A stretch of DNA of 42,300 nucleotides, taken from positions 1 through 42,300 of the forward strand of contig JAKLKQ010000059.1 of the NCBI GenBank assembly GCA_023150555.1, given 5' to 3'. Positions 1 through 8,497 of this stretch are shown in pieces. Below the pieces are notes generated by a model. The model searched no databases, was not told the origin of the DNA, and saw nothing but the letters and a program-made list of their open reading frames with translations. The position numbers and the translations under genes are program-made. The DNA comes from Planctomycetota bacterium. Lineage in GTDB: Bacteria; Planctomycetota; SZUA-567; H5-PLA8. Positions within the stretch are counted from its first letter, which is position 1. Every line of letters begins with the position of its first letter.

Positions 1-1
1 A

Positions 2-295
2 GGCCTGATCATCGTCACGCCCACTGGCGCCTACGGCGAACCGGCACCGGTGAACAGCACTCGGACCTTCGTGCAGGGCCCAGGACAGTATTCGCCCTAC
101 GGGAACGTCCCTACCCTGAACCTGCCGCTGCAGACCGTGGGCATCGACATCACCCAGACCGGAGGCTTCACGGCCACCTCAAACCCCAAGGTCGACACGA
201 AGTATCTGCAGGCGCCGCTGCCCGTCCTGGGCACCGGCGCGAACACGGGTGCGGGCGCGGGCGCCTACACGCCGCCGCAACGCCGCCGTCGCTGA
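2..295 (+). CDS. C-terminal end of an unrecognised protein (5' truncated)
   Basis: The frame is open from the first bases of the window to a TGA at 293-295, so the start lies outside. The visible 97 residues are rich in Gly, Pro, Thr and Asn, with a GTGANTGAGAGAY stretch and a PPQRRRR terminus, and have no catalytic motif I recognise. A GTG at 50 could be read as a start, but the same frame continues upstream with similar composition, so a truncated gene is likelier. The composition would suit the tail of an exported or structural protein, but that is a guess. It converges on the glycosyltransferase gene that ends at 313. Confidence 0.5.
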   Translation, partial: GLIIVTPTGAYGEPAPVNSTRTFVQGPGQYSPYGNVPTLNLPLQTVGIDITQTGGFTATSNPKVDTKYLQAPLPVLGTGANTGAGAGAYTPPQRRRR

Positions 296-312
296 ACACC
301 GCAGTAATCCCG

Positions 313-1368
313 TCAGGAAGAATAGAGTTCGGCCAGACGCGCGCCGCGCACGGCCAGCGCGTGTTCGTTTTCGGCGCGCTTGCGCGCGGCCGCGCGCCGC
401 TTTTCCCTGCCCGGCGCGTCGCGCAGCCATTCGGCGGCGGCCTTGGCGAACGCCGCGAAGTCGGCGCCGGGCAGCACGCGCGCGCAGGCGGTATCCTCGC
501 CAAACTCGCGCAGCCCCGCCACGTCGGCCAGCAGCAGCGGCACGCCGCAGGCCAGCAGTTCGGCTGCCGCGCGCGAGGATCCGTCGCTGCCGGTCGCAAG
601 GACCAGCGCCACGTCCAGCGCCGCCAACCGCGCGGCGTAGTCGCCCTTGGGCTCGAGCAGTTCCATCCGCGCCCTCGCCGGATGCGAGGCGATCGCAGCC
701 TCCAGCTCCGTGCGCCCCTCGCCGCGGCCGACCAGCCGCCCGTGCCAAGCCAGGTCGTCTGGCAGCGCGCGCGCGACCTCCAGAAACGCGCGCTGCCCGC
801 GGTCTTCCTTTGACTTCCAGCGCCCCACCAGGCCCAGAATCTGTTCGCTCGGAGGTTCCGCACCCGATGCAGGACGGAACGAATCCGTATCGACGCCCGG
901 TGGGATGAAGCGCGCGCGCGCCACGCCCAGCTTCCTCAACGCGGCCTCGTGCTCGAGCGTGACGCAGCAGGCCGCCGCGCAGCGGCGTGCCAGCGCCGCG
1001 GGCGCCTTGCGCGGGTCGCGGTGCCAGGTGCGAACGATCTTGGAGAGCTTCTTCCAGCCCAGGGCGAGGTGCGCGAGCAACTGCTCGTCGCTGCGGTGGA
1101 CGTGCACCACGTCGAAGCCGAATTCCTTCTGCAGTTCGCGCAGGCGCCGCACGTCGGCGGGCAGATTCACGAGCCTCTTCGGCCCACGGCCCAGCTTCAG
1201 CGTGCCGGCAAAGGGCAGTCCGGCGGCACGGCAGCCGTCCTCGATGTGCTCGCCGCGCCCGCCCAGCCAGGCTTCGTGGCCGGCCGCGCGCAGCGCAAGC
1301 GCGTCGGACAGCGCCGCCGCCGCGGGTCCGGTGAAGGTTCGTCCGGAGACGAGGTGCAGGATACGCAA
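313..1368 (-). CDS. Glycosyltransferase family 4 (GT-B fold), second gene of a pair
   Basis: The 351-residue product is a nucleotide-sugar-dependent glycosyltransferase of the GT4/GT1 type, probably cytoplasmic and acting on cell-surface glycans or lipids. It opens with MRILHLVSGRTFTGPA, the Gly-rich first strand and loop of the N-terminal Rossmann domain, continues with DVVHVHRSDEQLLAHLA, and then FIPPGVDTDSF at the domain linker. The C-terminal donor-site region is represented by SDGSSRAAAELLACGVPLL, which corresponds to the E-x7-E region although the first Glu is replaced by Asp. The start codon is TTG and no clear Shine-Dalgarno is visible, so translation may be coupled to the upstream glycosyltransferase 47 nt away. 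The exact acceptor cannot be told from sequence. Confidence 0.85.
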   Translation of the reverse strand: MRILHLVSGRTFTGPAAAALSDALALRAAGHEAWLGGRGEHIEDGCRAAGLPFAGTLKLGRGPKRLVNLPADVRRLRELQKEFGFDVVHVHRSDEQLLAHLALGWKKLSKIVRTWHRDPRKAPAALARRCAAACCVTLEHEAALRKLGVARARFIPPGVDTDSFRPASGAEPPSEQILGLVGRWKSKEDRGQRAFLEVARALPDDLAWHGRLVGRGEGRTELEAAIASHPARARMELLEPKGDYAARLAALDVALVLATGSDGSSRAAAELLACGVPLLLADVAGLREFGEDTACARVLPGADFAAFAKAAAEWLRDAPGREKRRAAARKRAENEHALAVRGARLAELYSS

Positions 1369-1395
1369 GGTCGGGGGTTCGTCCGCTGGGTCCCG

Positions 1396-1413
1396 GCCCG
1401 CCGCGCGGCGGGC
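1396..1413 (-). promoter_or_regulatory. Hairpin in the spacer between two glycosyltransferase genes
   Basis: GCCCGCC-GCGC-GGCGGGC forms a perfect 7-bp stem with a four-base loop in the 47-nt spacer between the two GT genes. There is no U tract, so it is not a normal terminator. It may stabilise or attenuate the message ahead of the TTG-started downstream gene. Confidence 0.35.
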
Positions 1414-1415
1414 GT

Positions 1416-2591
1416 TCAGATGGTGAAGTCGCCGAACTCCGGATCGTAGCCGTGCTCTTCGAGGATGCGCAGGTACAGCTCCTCCTGGCGCGCGGCCGTC
1501 TGGTCCTCGCCGTACTCGCGCTCGGCGGACTCGCGCCCCGCCACGCCCATCCGTTTCGCGGCGGCGCGGTCCTTCAGCAGGTCGCCCAGCGCGCCTGCCA
1601 GCGCGCCGGCGTCGCCGGCAGGTACCAGGCGCCCAGTCTTGCCGTCCTGGATGACCTCGACCACGCCCGGCGTCTTGGCCGTGACCACGGGCCGGCCCAA
1701 GGCCATGGCCTCGAGCATCAAGCAGTCAGCGGCTTCGCTGTCCCCGGCCGGCACGACGACGACGTCACCGGCGGCCAAAGCGGTCTCGTAATCGTTGGCG
1801 CGCGGTACAACGCGTAGCGCGACCTCGTCGAGTCCCGCGGCGCGCGCGCGCTGCTCGAAGGCCGCCCGCGCACCGGGCACGCGCTCCTCCACCAGACAGA
1901 CGGCCCGGACCTGCGGAACCTTCGCACGAAGCTGCTTCACGGCCTCGAAGAAGACGCCCTCGTGCTGGGCGATCGGAACGCTGCCCTGCAGCACGGCCAG
2001 CGGCGCGTCCTCGGAGATGCCCCAGGCCTTGCGCGCCGCGCGCCCATCGACCGACGGCGCAAAGCGCTTCAGGTCCACGCCGTTGTGGATCAGGCAGGCG
2101 AATTCGATGTCGAAGTCCGGCAGCGCGCGCAGGCTGCGGAAGAGCGCGCCGTTGGGCGCGACGATGAGGTCGATCATCCCGCGATGCATCAGGTGGTAGA
2201 AGGCCTTGGGCGCCGGCACGGCGGGCGCGTCCATGTTGCGCAGGATCGCCGGCGTGCGGCTGGCCAATAGCCCCGCGACGCCCGCGATCCAGGCCTCGGG
2301 CGCGAAATGCGTGTGCACGACGTCGACGGCCTCGATGTCCACGCGCCGCGCCATCATGCGGCAGTCCTGCCAGAAATTCGGGCGCGGGTAGCCGGCGGCG
2401 AGCACCATGTCGGTGAAGACGCGTAGGCCCAGCGCCTCGGCGCGCGCGGCAGCCGCGGCGCCCGCGGCACACTGAACCAGCACGCGGTGCCCCCTGCGCT
2501 GAATGGCCACGGCCTGCCGGAGCGCGGCCTCCACGTGGCTGTCGAGACCCTTGGCAGAAAGGACGTGCAATACGGTCAACGGAAGCGCCAT
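1416..2591 (-). CDS. Glycosyltransferase family 4 (GT-B fold), first gene of a pair
   Basis: The 391-residue product begins with MALPLTVLHVLSAKGLDSH, the usual N-terminal strand and loop of GT4 enzymes, followed by DVVHTHFAPEAW. The linker region has LIHNGVDLKRFAPS. The donor-binding motif is SEAADCLMLEAMALGRPVV, matching E-x7-E closely, followed by TGRLVPAGDAGAL, typical of the C-terminal Rossmann domain of family 4. It would transfer a sugar from an NDP- or GDP-sugar to a surface glycan or lipid in the cytoplasm. It lies 47 nt upstream of a second GT4 gene on the same strand, and the two differ enough to have separate acceptors. The ATG is preceded by a TATACT box only 10 nt away and no Shine-Dalgarno, suggesting a very short or absent leader. 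Confidence 0.88.
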   Translation of the reverse strand: MALPLTVLHVLSAKGLDSHVEAALRQAVAIQRRGHRVLVQCAAGAAAAARAEALGLRVFTDMVLAAGYPRPNFWQDCRMMARRVDIEAVDVVHTHFAPEAWIAGVAGLLASRTPAILRNMDAPAVPAPKAFYHLMHRGMIDLIVAPNGALFRSLRALPDFDIEFACLIHNGVDLKRFAPSVDGRAARKAWGISEDAPLAVLQGSVPIAQHEGVFFEAVKQLRAKVPQVRAVCLVEERVPGARAAFEQRARAAGLDEVALRVVPRANDYETALAAGDVVVVPAGDSEAADCLMLEAMALGRPVVTAKTPGVVEVIQDGKTGRLVPAGDAGALAGALGDLLKDRAAAKRMGVAGRESAEREYGEDQTAARQEELYLRILEEHGYDPEFGDFTI

Positions 2592-2600
2592 AGGCCAAGC

Positions 2601-2629
2601 AGTATAGCAGCCCGCCGAAAATGCGTCGA
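2601..2629 (-). promoter_or_regulatory. Possible sigma70-type promoter of the glycosyltransferase pair
   Basis: On the minus strand TCGACG (2629-2624) and TATACT (2606-2601) are separated by 17 nt. Transcription would begin within a few bases of the ATG at 2591, giving a nearly leaderless mRNA. The -35 box matches the consensus at only four positions. Confidence 0.35.
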
Positions 2630-2644
2630 TACCGTGAAAGAACG

Positions 2645-2676
2645 CGGCCCGCCGGGGATCGCTCCCGGGCGGGCCG
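2645..2676 (-). terminator. Terminator-like hairpin after the sugar isomerase operon
   Basis: CGGCCCGCC and GGCGGGCCG form a perfect 9-bp stem, extended by GGG/CCC around a seven-base loop. Read on the minus strand it lies 30 nt after the isomerase stop and is followed by GTTCTTTC, a weak T-rich tail, so it probably ends the oxidoreductase-isomerase transcript before the glycosyltransferase pair begins. Confidence 0.55.
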
Positions 2677-2705
2677 TACTCCAGCCATGGGTTATTCCGC
2701 GGCGC

Positions 2706-3476
2706 TCAGGCGTGCTGCTGGTAAAGCTCCCAGATGCGGCGGTAGCACTTCATGACCAGGATCGGATCGCTGCTGCCGGGGCCTTCGTAGCTGGTCCAGC
2801 CGCCGTAGCCGATACCTTTCAGAAGCGAGAAGACCTCCTGCCACGGGTAGCGCTGGGTGCTCCACAACTCCTGGATGTGAACGCAGCCGATGCAGTGCTT
2901 GAGCAGGTCGAAGTTGGCCTTCACGCTTCCAGAGGCGCCGGTCTCGCCGGTGTTGCAGTTCCAGGTGACGTAGGCATTGGGGTGGTCGGCATGGTCCATG
3001 ATGGTATGCATTCGGTCGACCCGGCAGGTGTCGCGTCCGTGGACCTCCAGCCAGACCTTGATGCCCAGGTCGTTGCCGGCGGCAGCGACTTCGCGGACGC
3101 TCTTGCCGATCTGCTCCAGTGTCTTGGCTTCGGGCACGTTCGGCGGCAGGGCGTTGGGACGCACCTTCAGGCCCTCGGCGCCGACGTCCTTCGCCAACTG
3201 CAGGTAGCGCTTGCTCGCCTCGATGTCCGCGCGCAGCTTGTCCTGGTCGGGCGTGTGGTAGTCGAAGGCCGAACCGATGCCGTACACCCTTACCGGAGAA
3301 TCGGCGAACTGCTTCTTCACCTCGGCGCGCGCTTGCGCGGACAGCGCCTCCTCGACGCCGTGCGCGTGCGTGGTGCGCAGTTCGACGCCCTGGAAGCCCG
3401 TCTCGCTGCAGTTCTTGATGATCGTGGGGATGTCCCACTTCTCGGCCATCTGGTACGTCACGAGTCCCAGCTTCAT
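2706..3476 (-). CDS. Sugar phosphate isomerase/epimerase (xylose-isomerase-like TIM barrel)
   Basis: The 256-residue product belongs to the AP-endonuclease-2/xylose-isomerase-like TIM-barrel superfamily, which isomerises or epimerises sugars or cyclitols with a divalent metal. It starts MKLGLVTYQM, with FQGVELRTTHAHG after the second strand. Candidate metal ligands are E144 in VWLEVHGRD, H200 in CVHIQEL and E231 in WTSYEG. No export signal is present, so it should be cytoplasmic. A strong AAAGGAG lies 7 nt before the ATG. It follows the Gfo/Idh/MocA gene by 38 nt; that pairing is common in planctomycete sugar or inositol catabolism, where the dehydrogenase makes a keto-sugar and the barrel enzyme rearranges it. 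The substrate is unknown. Confidence 0.85.
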   Translation of the reverse strand: MKLGLVTYQMAEKWDIPTIIKNCSETGFQGVELRTTHAHGVEEALSAQARAEVKKQFADSPVRVYGIGSAFDYHTPDQDKLRADIEASKRYLQLAKDVGAEGLKVRPNALPPNVPEAKTLEQIGKSVREVAAAGNDLGIKVWLEVHGRDTCRVDRMHTIMDHADHPNAYVTWNCNTGETGASGSVKANFDLLKHCIGCVHIQELWSTQRYPWQEVFSLLKGIGYGGWTSYEGPGSSDPILVMKCYRRIWELYQQHA

Positions 3477-3514
3477 GGTTCGCTCCTTTTTTCGTTTGCG
3501 GTTCGTATCTTCGT

Positions 3515-4675
3515 TCAGCGCGCGCCCGCCAGCTCGGCCTCGGCCTGAGCCGTGAATCGGCGGTCGAGTTTCCAGCGGCCCTTGGCGAGGTCGTCGAAGA
3601 CATCGTCAACCTCGGCGTGATCCAGAGGGAGCCGCGCGGGCTTCTCGAGGAAGTGGCTGACCACCAGCGCGTTGAAGAAGGCCACCGCGTCGCGCGCACC
3701 CTGCCCGTCGACGAACGGCGCGCGGTCCTCGATGATCGCCAGGCAGAAGTCGCGCACCAGCGAGCCCGGCGGGAAGGGTTCCACCTCGGGCAGGTCCTCC
3801 CACTCGGTCTTGGGCGGCTTGCCCCACATCTCCGTGTTGTCGTCGAAGAATCCGTAGACGCCGCGGCCGGGCAGCCGGCCGACGCGCGAAGGCTTGCTGA
3901 CCTGCAGGATGCCGCGCTCGCATTCGAACTCGCAGACGTCCGTCGGCGAGAGGCTGCTGAGGTTGGTGACGAAGGTGCCCACCGCGCCATCCGGGTAACT
4001 CAGCGACGCCACGCAGCCGTCTTCGACCTCGACGTCGTGCACGAGGTTGTGCAGCGAAGCGCGCACTTCGCACGGCAGGCCCGTGTACTGCAGGAACTCG
4101 TCGATGTCGTGGATCGACTGGTTGATCAGCACGCCGCCGCCTTCGGTTTTCCACTTCCCGCGCCAGGCCGCGGTGCGGTAGTAGGCATTGGTGCGCCGGC
4201 TGTTGCGGATGAAGGTGGCGCGCAGCAACCGCCCCAGGCCCCCCTCGCGCAGAATCCGCGCGCGCGACCAGGCGCGGTGGCGGTGCTGGTGGTGAACGCT
4301 CAACTTGAGGCCGGCGGCGTTCGCTGCGGCGAGCATCGCGTCGCATTCGGTGACGCGGATGGCCATGGGCTTCTCGGCCAGCACGTGCAGCCCGGCCTCG
4401 AGCGCCTGCAGCGCGAAGGGCCCGTGCAGGAAGTGCGGCACGTTCAGCAGCACAGCGTCGCAGCGCTTGGCCTTGAAAAGCTTGCTCGCGTCGTCGAAGC
4501 CCTGGGCGTCCGGGGCCTGGGCGAGCGCACCTATAAGCGCCTCGGCGTTTACGTCGGCCAGCGCGGTGACCTCCGCTTCGGGCGTAGCCAGCGCATTCTT
4601 CAGGCGCTCGACTCCGATCCCGCTGACGCCCACGATGCCCAGCCGAACCTTTCCGTTCCCTTTCGCCTTCACCAT
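3515..4675 (-). CDS. Gfo/Idh/MocA family NAD(P)-dependent oxidoreductase
   Basis: The 386-residue product has the dinucleotide-binding loop GIVGVSGIG at 13-21, the EKPMAI motif at 101-106 whose Lys contacts cofactor and substrate, and a catalytic-type His in NQSIHDIDEF near residue 189. The length is normal for the family. These enzymes oxidise sugars, inositols or sugar derivatives at a hydroxyl. MVKAKGNGKV at the start has no Tat signal, so this member is cytoplasmic, unlike many exported planctomycete paralogues. An AAGGAGG ribosome site precedes the ATG. It is transcribed ahead of the isomerase and behind the AraC gene, consistent with a small sugar-catabolic operon. Confidence 0.9.
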   Translation of the reverse strand: MVKAKGNGKVRLGIVGVSGIGVERLKNALATPEAEVTALADVNAEALIGALAQAPDAQGFDDASKLFKAKRCDAVLLNVPHFLHGPFALQALEAGLHVLAEKPMAIRVTECDAMLAAANAAGLKLSVHHQHRHRAWSRARILREGGLGRLLRATFIRNSRRTNAYYRTAAWRGKWKTEGGGVLINQSIHDIDEFLQYTGLPCEVRASLHNLVHDVEVEDGCVASLSYPDGAVGTFVTNLSSLSPTDVCEFECERGILQVSKPSRVGRLPGRGVYGFFDDNTEMWGKPPKTEWEDLPEVEPFPPGSLVRDFCLAIIEDRAPFVDGQGARDAVAFFNALVVSHFLEKPARLPLDHAEVDDVFDDLAKGRWKLDRRFTAQAEAELAGAR

Positions 4676-4830
4676 CGCCGCCGCCTCCTTTCAGGTGCCC
4701 TGGAATGCCTGCCGTTCCACCCCTGAATTACGTACCCCATTAGAGCGGAAGCGGACCCTCGGAAGCCATAGGGCGCCCTGTGGAAGGGATGTGTTTTTCT
4801 GCTGTCCGGAGGCTGCACGATGGGCAATTT

Positions 4831-5727
4831 TTACCGCGTCATGCCGCGGCGCCAGTCGCTGGGGCTCAGATGCATCGCGCGCTTGAACTGCGCCGAGAAA
4901 TGGTACGGGTCCGTGAAGCCGCAGCGCGCGGCGATCTCCTTCACCGTCAACTGCGGATCGCCGGCCAGCAGGTCGCAGGCGCGTTCGATACGCTTCTGCA
5001 GCAGGAGCCGCATCGGCGCCACGCCCACGTAGCGCTGGAACTCGTGCGCGAAGTGCGACGCCGACAGGTGCGCGCGCTTGGCGAGGTCCTCGACGGAGAG
5101 CTCCGGGCGCGCGAGGCGTTTGTCGAGCATCTCGAGCGCCGTCCACAGCCACGCCGGGCCGATGCGCTTGGGGTCCATGCGCAGTTCGTCCCTGCGCAGC
5201 GCGGTCTCCAGCAGGAGCGTGAAGAGTTCCAGGAACGCCGACTTCGCGCGCAGGTGGGCCAGCGGGTCGCCGGCCTGCCGCGCGCGGACTTCGCGCACCA
5301 TCGCCCGGCACAAAGCGCGGACGCGCTTGATGCCGGCCGGGCGCGCGGCCAGCGGCAGGTCCAGCGCGCGCAGAGGGTCCAGGCCGCCGCCGACCGAGCA
5401 CTGGAAGTGCGCATAGACCAGCAGCGTGCCGCGACCGCGCGGCGCGTCGCGTTCCTCGAAGGGCACGCGCGGCGGATGCAGCACCAGGCTGCCTTCGGGC
5501 GCCTTAACGGTGCGATTCGGGTAGCCGTATTCGGCGTGGCCTCGCAGCACAATGTGGAGGTCGTAGTCGGGGTGGCCGTGTGCTTTGAAATTCTTCCAGC
5601 CGGCGGGATGCGGCGACTGGCCCACGCCGCGCCCGAGGTCGATGCGGCTGCGTGCGAGCTGCTCGCCCAGCCATCGCGCCGGATACGGCAGCGTGTGGCC
5701 GAGCAGGGGCGCTTGGGGCGGCGGCAT
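4831..5727 (-). CDS. AraC/XylS family transcriptional regulator
   Basis: The 298-residue product has an N-terminal cupin-like sensing domain (HGHPDYDLHIVLRGHAEY at about 50-67) and a C-terminal double helix-turn-helix from about residue 205. The first HTH is LSVEDLAKRAHLSASHF. The second includes TVKEIAARCGFTDPYHFS, the most conserved AraC signature. GGAGAA precedes the ATG by 8 nt. The gene lies 155 nt upstream of, and in the same direction as, the oxidoreductase-isomerase pair and diverges from the dioxygenase-sulfatase block, so it probably controls one or both in response to a sugar. The 155-nt gap may hold its operator; I see no convincing repeat there. Confidence 0.9.
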   Translation of the reverse strand: MPPPQAPLLGHTLPYPARWLGEQLARSRIDLGRGVGQSPHPAGWKNFKAHGHPDYDLHIVLRGHAEYGYPNRTVKAPEGSLVLHPPRVPFEERDAPRGRGTLLVYAHFQCSVGGGLDPLRALDLPLAARPAGIKRVRALCRAMVREVRARQAGDPLAHLRAKSAFLELFTLLLETALRRDELRMDPKRIGPAWLWTALEMLDKRLARPELSVEDLAKRAHLSASHFAHEFQRYVGVAPMRLLLQKRIERACDLLAGDPQLTVKEIAARCGFTDPYHFSAQFKRAMHLSPSDWRRGMTR

Positions 5728-5776
5728 GGCGGCATTCTCCGCGCGCCGGGGCGTCTCCGCAACCTTCCGAATCTTC

Positions 5777-5811
5777 TAACCACAGAGATCACAGAGCACA
5801 CAGAGGAACGG
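5777..5811 (+). repeat. CACAGAG-type intergenic repeat, left arm
   Basis: TAACCACAGAG, then CACAGAG and CACAGAGG, repeat an imperfect 9-11 nt unit and run into AGAGGAACGG. This resembles the CCACAGAGGACACAGAG-like intergenic repeat I know from many environmental bacterial genomes. The right arm at 5897-5923 is its reverse complement, so the pair could fold into a long hairpin. Confidence 0.7.
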
Positions 5812-5896
5812 AATAATTGCTCAAGAAACGTCGATCATTCTTTGTTGTGCTGTTAACGCAGGAGGCGTGGCAGGCCGCCCAGATTTTCCTTCCCTG

Positions 5897-5923
5897 GGCA
5901 CTCTGTGTCCTCTGTGGTTAAGG
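5897..5923 (-). repeat. CACAGAG-type intergenic repeat, right (inverted) arm
   Basis: Read on the minus strand this is CCTTAACCACAGAGGACACAG followed by AGTGCC, close to the canonical form and facing the arm at 5777-5811 across about 85 bp. The two arms share TAACCACAGAG. Confidence 0.7.
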
Positions 5924-6061
5924 TCGCTGTTGTTGATCGAAAAGTCCACCCGATCAGCGAGAAGCCCTGTTTCGCCTGTGCCCGGGCGGGGTATTCTTAG
6001 GAATCAGGTGATCGAAACGAACCAGCACCGGCTCCATCGGACGCAAGCGAAAGGAACGAAG

Positions 6062-6802
6062 ATGCCCAGCAAAGCGAAGGCTTTCTACGAAGAGCACGGC
6101 TACTACCTCGCCAAAGGCGTCTTCTCGCCCGCCGAGGTGGCGGTGATGATCGAGCACTTTATGGCGCGGCGCGCCGAAGGCCCCAAGCCCGGCGACATGG
6201 GCGGCGACAAGACCAAGGGCCCCGACGATCCGCTCAACAGGTTCCCGCGTATGATCAACATGCACGACTGGGACCAGAAGACCGCCGCGTGGGAGAAGGA
6301 CAAGCGCCTGCGCGGCCCGGCGAGCGAACTGGTCGGCGACGACCTGAAACTCAGCCAGACGATGCTCTACTTCAAGCCCCCCGGCGCGCGCGGCCAGGGC
6401 CTGCACCAGGACAACCAGTACATCCGCAAGTACCCCATCATCGCCGCGTGGGTGGCGCTCGACGCATGCACGCCCGACAACGGCCAGATGGTCGTCGTGC
6501 CGGGCAGCCACAAGTTCGGAATCCTGCCTGTGCAGGAAGCCGATCCGAAGCTGAGTTTCGTCGGCGGCGAGACCGTGATGCCCGAAGGCGCGAAGGAACT
6601 CGGCGTGGACATGGATCCCGGCGACGTGCTCTTCTTCGGCGGCTTCACGATCCACGGCTCGTACCCGAATAGGACGAAGGACCGCTTCCGCCGCAGCTTC
6701 ATCTGTCACTACTTCGCCGCGCACACCGAAGAACTGGCCGACGATCCAAACCAGCCGACCAGCATGAGTGGCCTGCGGAAGAAACTCGCCGCCACGCATT
6801 GA
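6062..6802 (+). CDS. Phytanoyl-CoA dioxygenase (PhyH) family Fe(II)/2-oxoglutarate oxygenase
   Basis: The 246-residue product has the 2-oxoglutarate oxygenase facial triad: H115 and D117 in GLHQDNQY, and a distal His198 in GGFTIHGSYPN followed by Arg residues (204-210) suited to 2-oxoglutarate binding. The start MPSKAKAFYEEHGYY is a typical PhyH N-terminus and sits behind GAAAGGAAC. The family hydroxylates fatty acyl-CoAs, ectoine or small modified substrates, and planctomycetes carry many copies near sulfatases. It is probably cytoplasmic. The sulfatase gene follows within about 180 bp on the same strand. The substrate cannot be inferred. Confidence 0.88.
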   Translation: MPSKAKAFYEEHGYYLAKGVFSPAEVAVMIEHFMARRAEGPKPGDMGGDKTKGPDDPLNRFPRMINMHDWDQKTAAWEKDKRLRGPASELVGDDLKLSQTMLYFKPPGARGQGLHQDNQYIRKYPIIAAWVALDACTPDNGQMVVVPGSHKFGILPVQEADPKLSFVGGETVMPEGAKELGVDMDPGDVLFFGGFTIHGSYPNRTKDRFRRSFICHYFAAHTEELADDPNQPTSMSGLRKKLAATH

Positions 6803-6983
6803 CCGCAGGGGTCCGGGCTCCGGTAACAGGCGTCCGGGCCTGGAAAATTTTTTCCTTCGACGTCCGGATACCGGTTCCCGGTCGCCGCGAGATTCCACCT
6901 CCCGCGAATACCTCGCCCGTTCGTCCGTCGTAATCCCGGAAGCCGGGAGTACGATGGCTCGAAACAGAGCGAGGGCGTTCAAG

Positions 6984-8429
6984 ATGGCACCAGGCATGGA
7001 CCGGCGGCAATTCGTCGCGATGCTCGGCGGTGCGGCCATCGCGGGCGGGCTGGGCGCGTTCGGCGGCGTCGCGCGCGCGGGCGGCGACCGTCCCAACATC
7101 CTGCTCATCACGGCCGACGATTTGAACTGGGACTGCACGGGCTACAACGGCTGCCCGCTGCCAGGCGTCACCCCGCACCTCGACAAGTTGGCTTCCGAAG
7201 GCATGCGCTTCGAGCGCATGCACGTCACGTCGCCCGTCTGCCAGCCATCGCGCCAGACGCTCTTGACCGGGCTCTACCCGCACAACAACGGCGGGCGCGG
7301 CTTCCTGCCCATCAAGAAGGGCGTCAAGACGCTGCCGGCGCTGCTTCGCAAGGCCGGGTACCGCAACTACGTGTTGAGCAAGGTCGACCACATGGCGCCC
7401 GAGAAGGCCTTCGCGTGGGACAAGACCGTCGACACCGACGACCTGCGCCACGGCCGCGACCCCAAACGCTATTACGAAAAGGTGCGCGACTGCATCAAGG
7501 ACGCGCGCGGGGACAAGAAGCCGTTCTTCATCGTAGCCAACAGCAACGACCCGCACCGCCCCTTCGCCGGCAGCGAGGACGAGGAACGCAAGATCGGCAA
7601 GAACAGGTTCCCCGACCCGCCCAAGACCTTCCGCGCGGCGGACGTGCCCGTGCCGGGCTTCCTGCCGGACGTTCCGAACGTGCGCAAGGAAGTTGCGCAG
7701 TACCTCGGCAGCGTCAGCCGCCTTGACGCGACCGCCGGGCAGGTGCTGAAGGCGCTGAAGGAGAGCGGCCAGGACGCGAACACGATCGTGATCTTCCTCA
7801 GCGACCACGGCATGCCCTTTCCCTTCGCCAAGACGACCTGCTACCGCGCGGGCACGCGCACGCCGATGCTCGTCCGCTGGCCCGACCGCATCAAGCCCGG
7901 CAGCACCGACGCCGAGCACTTCATCTCTGGGATTGACTTCATGCCGACGCTGCTCGAGGCCGCGGGCCTGCCCGTGCCCGAAGACCTGGACGGCAGATCC
8001 TTCCTGCCGGTCCTCGGAGGAGAAAAGCAGGCGGACCGGACCTGGGCGATGACCGTGGTGGAGAAGACCTCGCGGCAGGAGCCCTTCCCCACGCGCGCGA
8101 TTCAGGACGCCCGCTACGCGTACCTCTTCAACTCCTGGCCCGACGGCAAGACGAAGTTCCTCAACGAATCCATGAGCGGCCTCACGTTCAAGGCCATGGA
8201 GAAGGCGGCCGAGACCGACGAGCAGCTCGCCGCGCGCGTGAAGCACTTCCGCTACCGCGAGGTCGAGGAATTCTACGACCTCGAGTCCGACCCGCATTCG
8301 CTGAAGAACCTCTTTGGCGACCCGAAGCACGACGCGGAGATCAAGCGCCTGAAGACAACGCTGCGCCAGGAGATGGAACGCAGCAAGGATCCGGAACTGT
8401 CCGCCTTCGACGCGATGGCCGCGAAGTAG
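6984..8429 (+). CDS. Type I sulfatase, Tat-exported
   Basis: The product of about 481 residues hydrolyses sulfate esters, probably of polysaccharides, outside the cytoplasm. MDRRQFVAMLGGAAIAGG followed by an Ala-rich segment is a twin-arginine signal peptide. The mature part starts RPNILLITADDLNWD with the metal-binding Asp pair at 45-46. The key motif CQPSR, followed by QTLLTG, has Cys86 as the residue converted to formylglycine, so a formylglycine-generating enzyme from elsewhere in the genome is needed. FLSDHGMPFPF supplies the distal Asp-His metal ligands. I place the start at 6984 behind GAGGG; ATGs at 6954 and 6996 are also possible. The length fits the family. Confidence 0.93.
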   Translation: MAPGMDRRQFVAMLGGAAIAGGLGAFGGVARAGGDRPNILLITADDLNWDCTGYNGCPLPGVTPHLDKLASEGMRFERMHVTSPVCQPSRQTLLTGLYPHNNGGRGFLPIKKGVKTLPALLRKAGYRNYVLSKVDHMAPEKAFAWDKTVDTDDLRHGRDPKRYYEKVRDCIKDARGDKKPFFIVANSNDPHRPFAGSEDEERKIGKNRFPDPPKTFRAADVPVPGFLPDVPNVRKEVAQYLGSVSRLDATAGQVLKALKESGQDANTIVIFLSDHGMPFPFAKTTCYRAGTRTPMLVRWPDRIKPGSTDAEHFISGIDFMPTLLEAAGLPVPEDLDGRSFLPVLGGEKQADRTWAMTVVEKTSRQEPFPTRAIQDARYAYLFNSWPDGKTKFLNESMSGLTFKAMEKAAETDEQLAARVKHFRYREVEEFYDLESDPHSLKNLFGDPKHDAEIKRLKTTLRQEMERSKDPELSAFDAMAAK

Positions 8430-8497
8430 ATTGCGGCCTGCTTTCCCTCTCTTTATCCTTCAGTCCTTACTCTTCACCCTTTGCTATGGAGGCGTCT

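Larger units (their letters stand above)
5728..6061. other. Divergent intergenic region carrying an inverted repeat pair
   Basis: This 334-bp region separates the AraC gene from the dioxygenase gene. It is AT-richer than the flanking genes and holds two facing CACAGAG-type repeat arms, annotated separately. The dioxygenase ribosome site GAAAGGAAC ends the region. I see no reliable promoter or RNA gene in it. In-frame extension of the dioxygenase into this region has no family resemblance. Confidence 0.6.
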
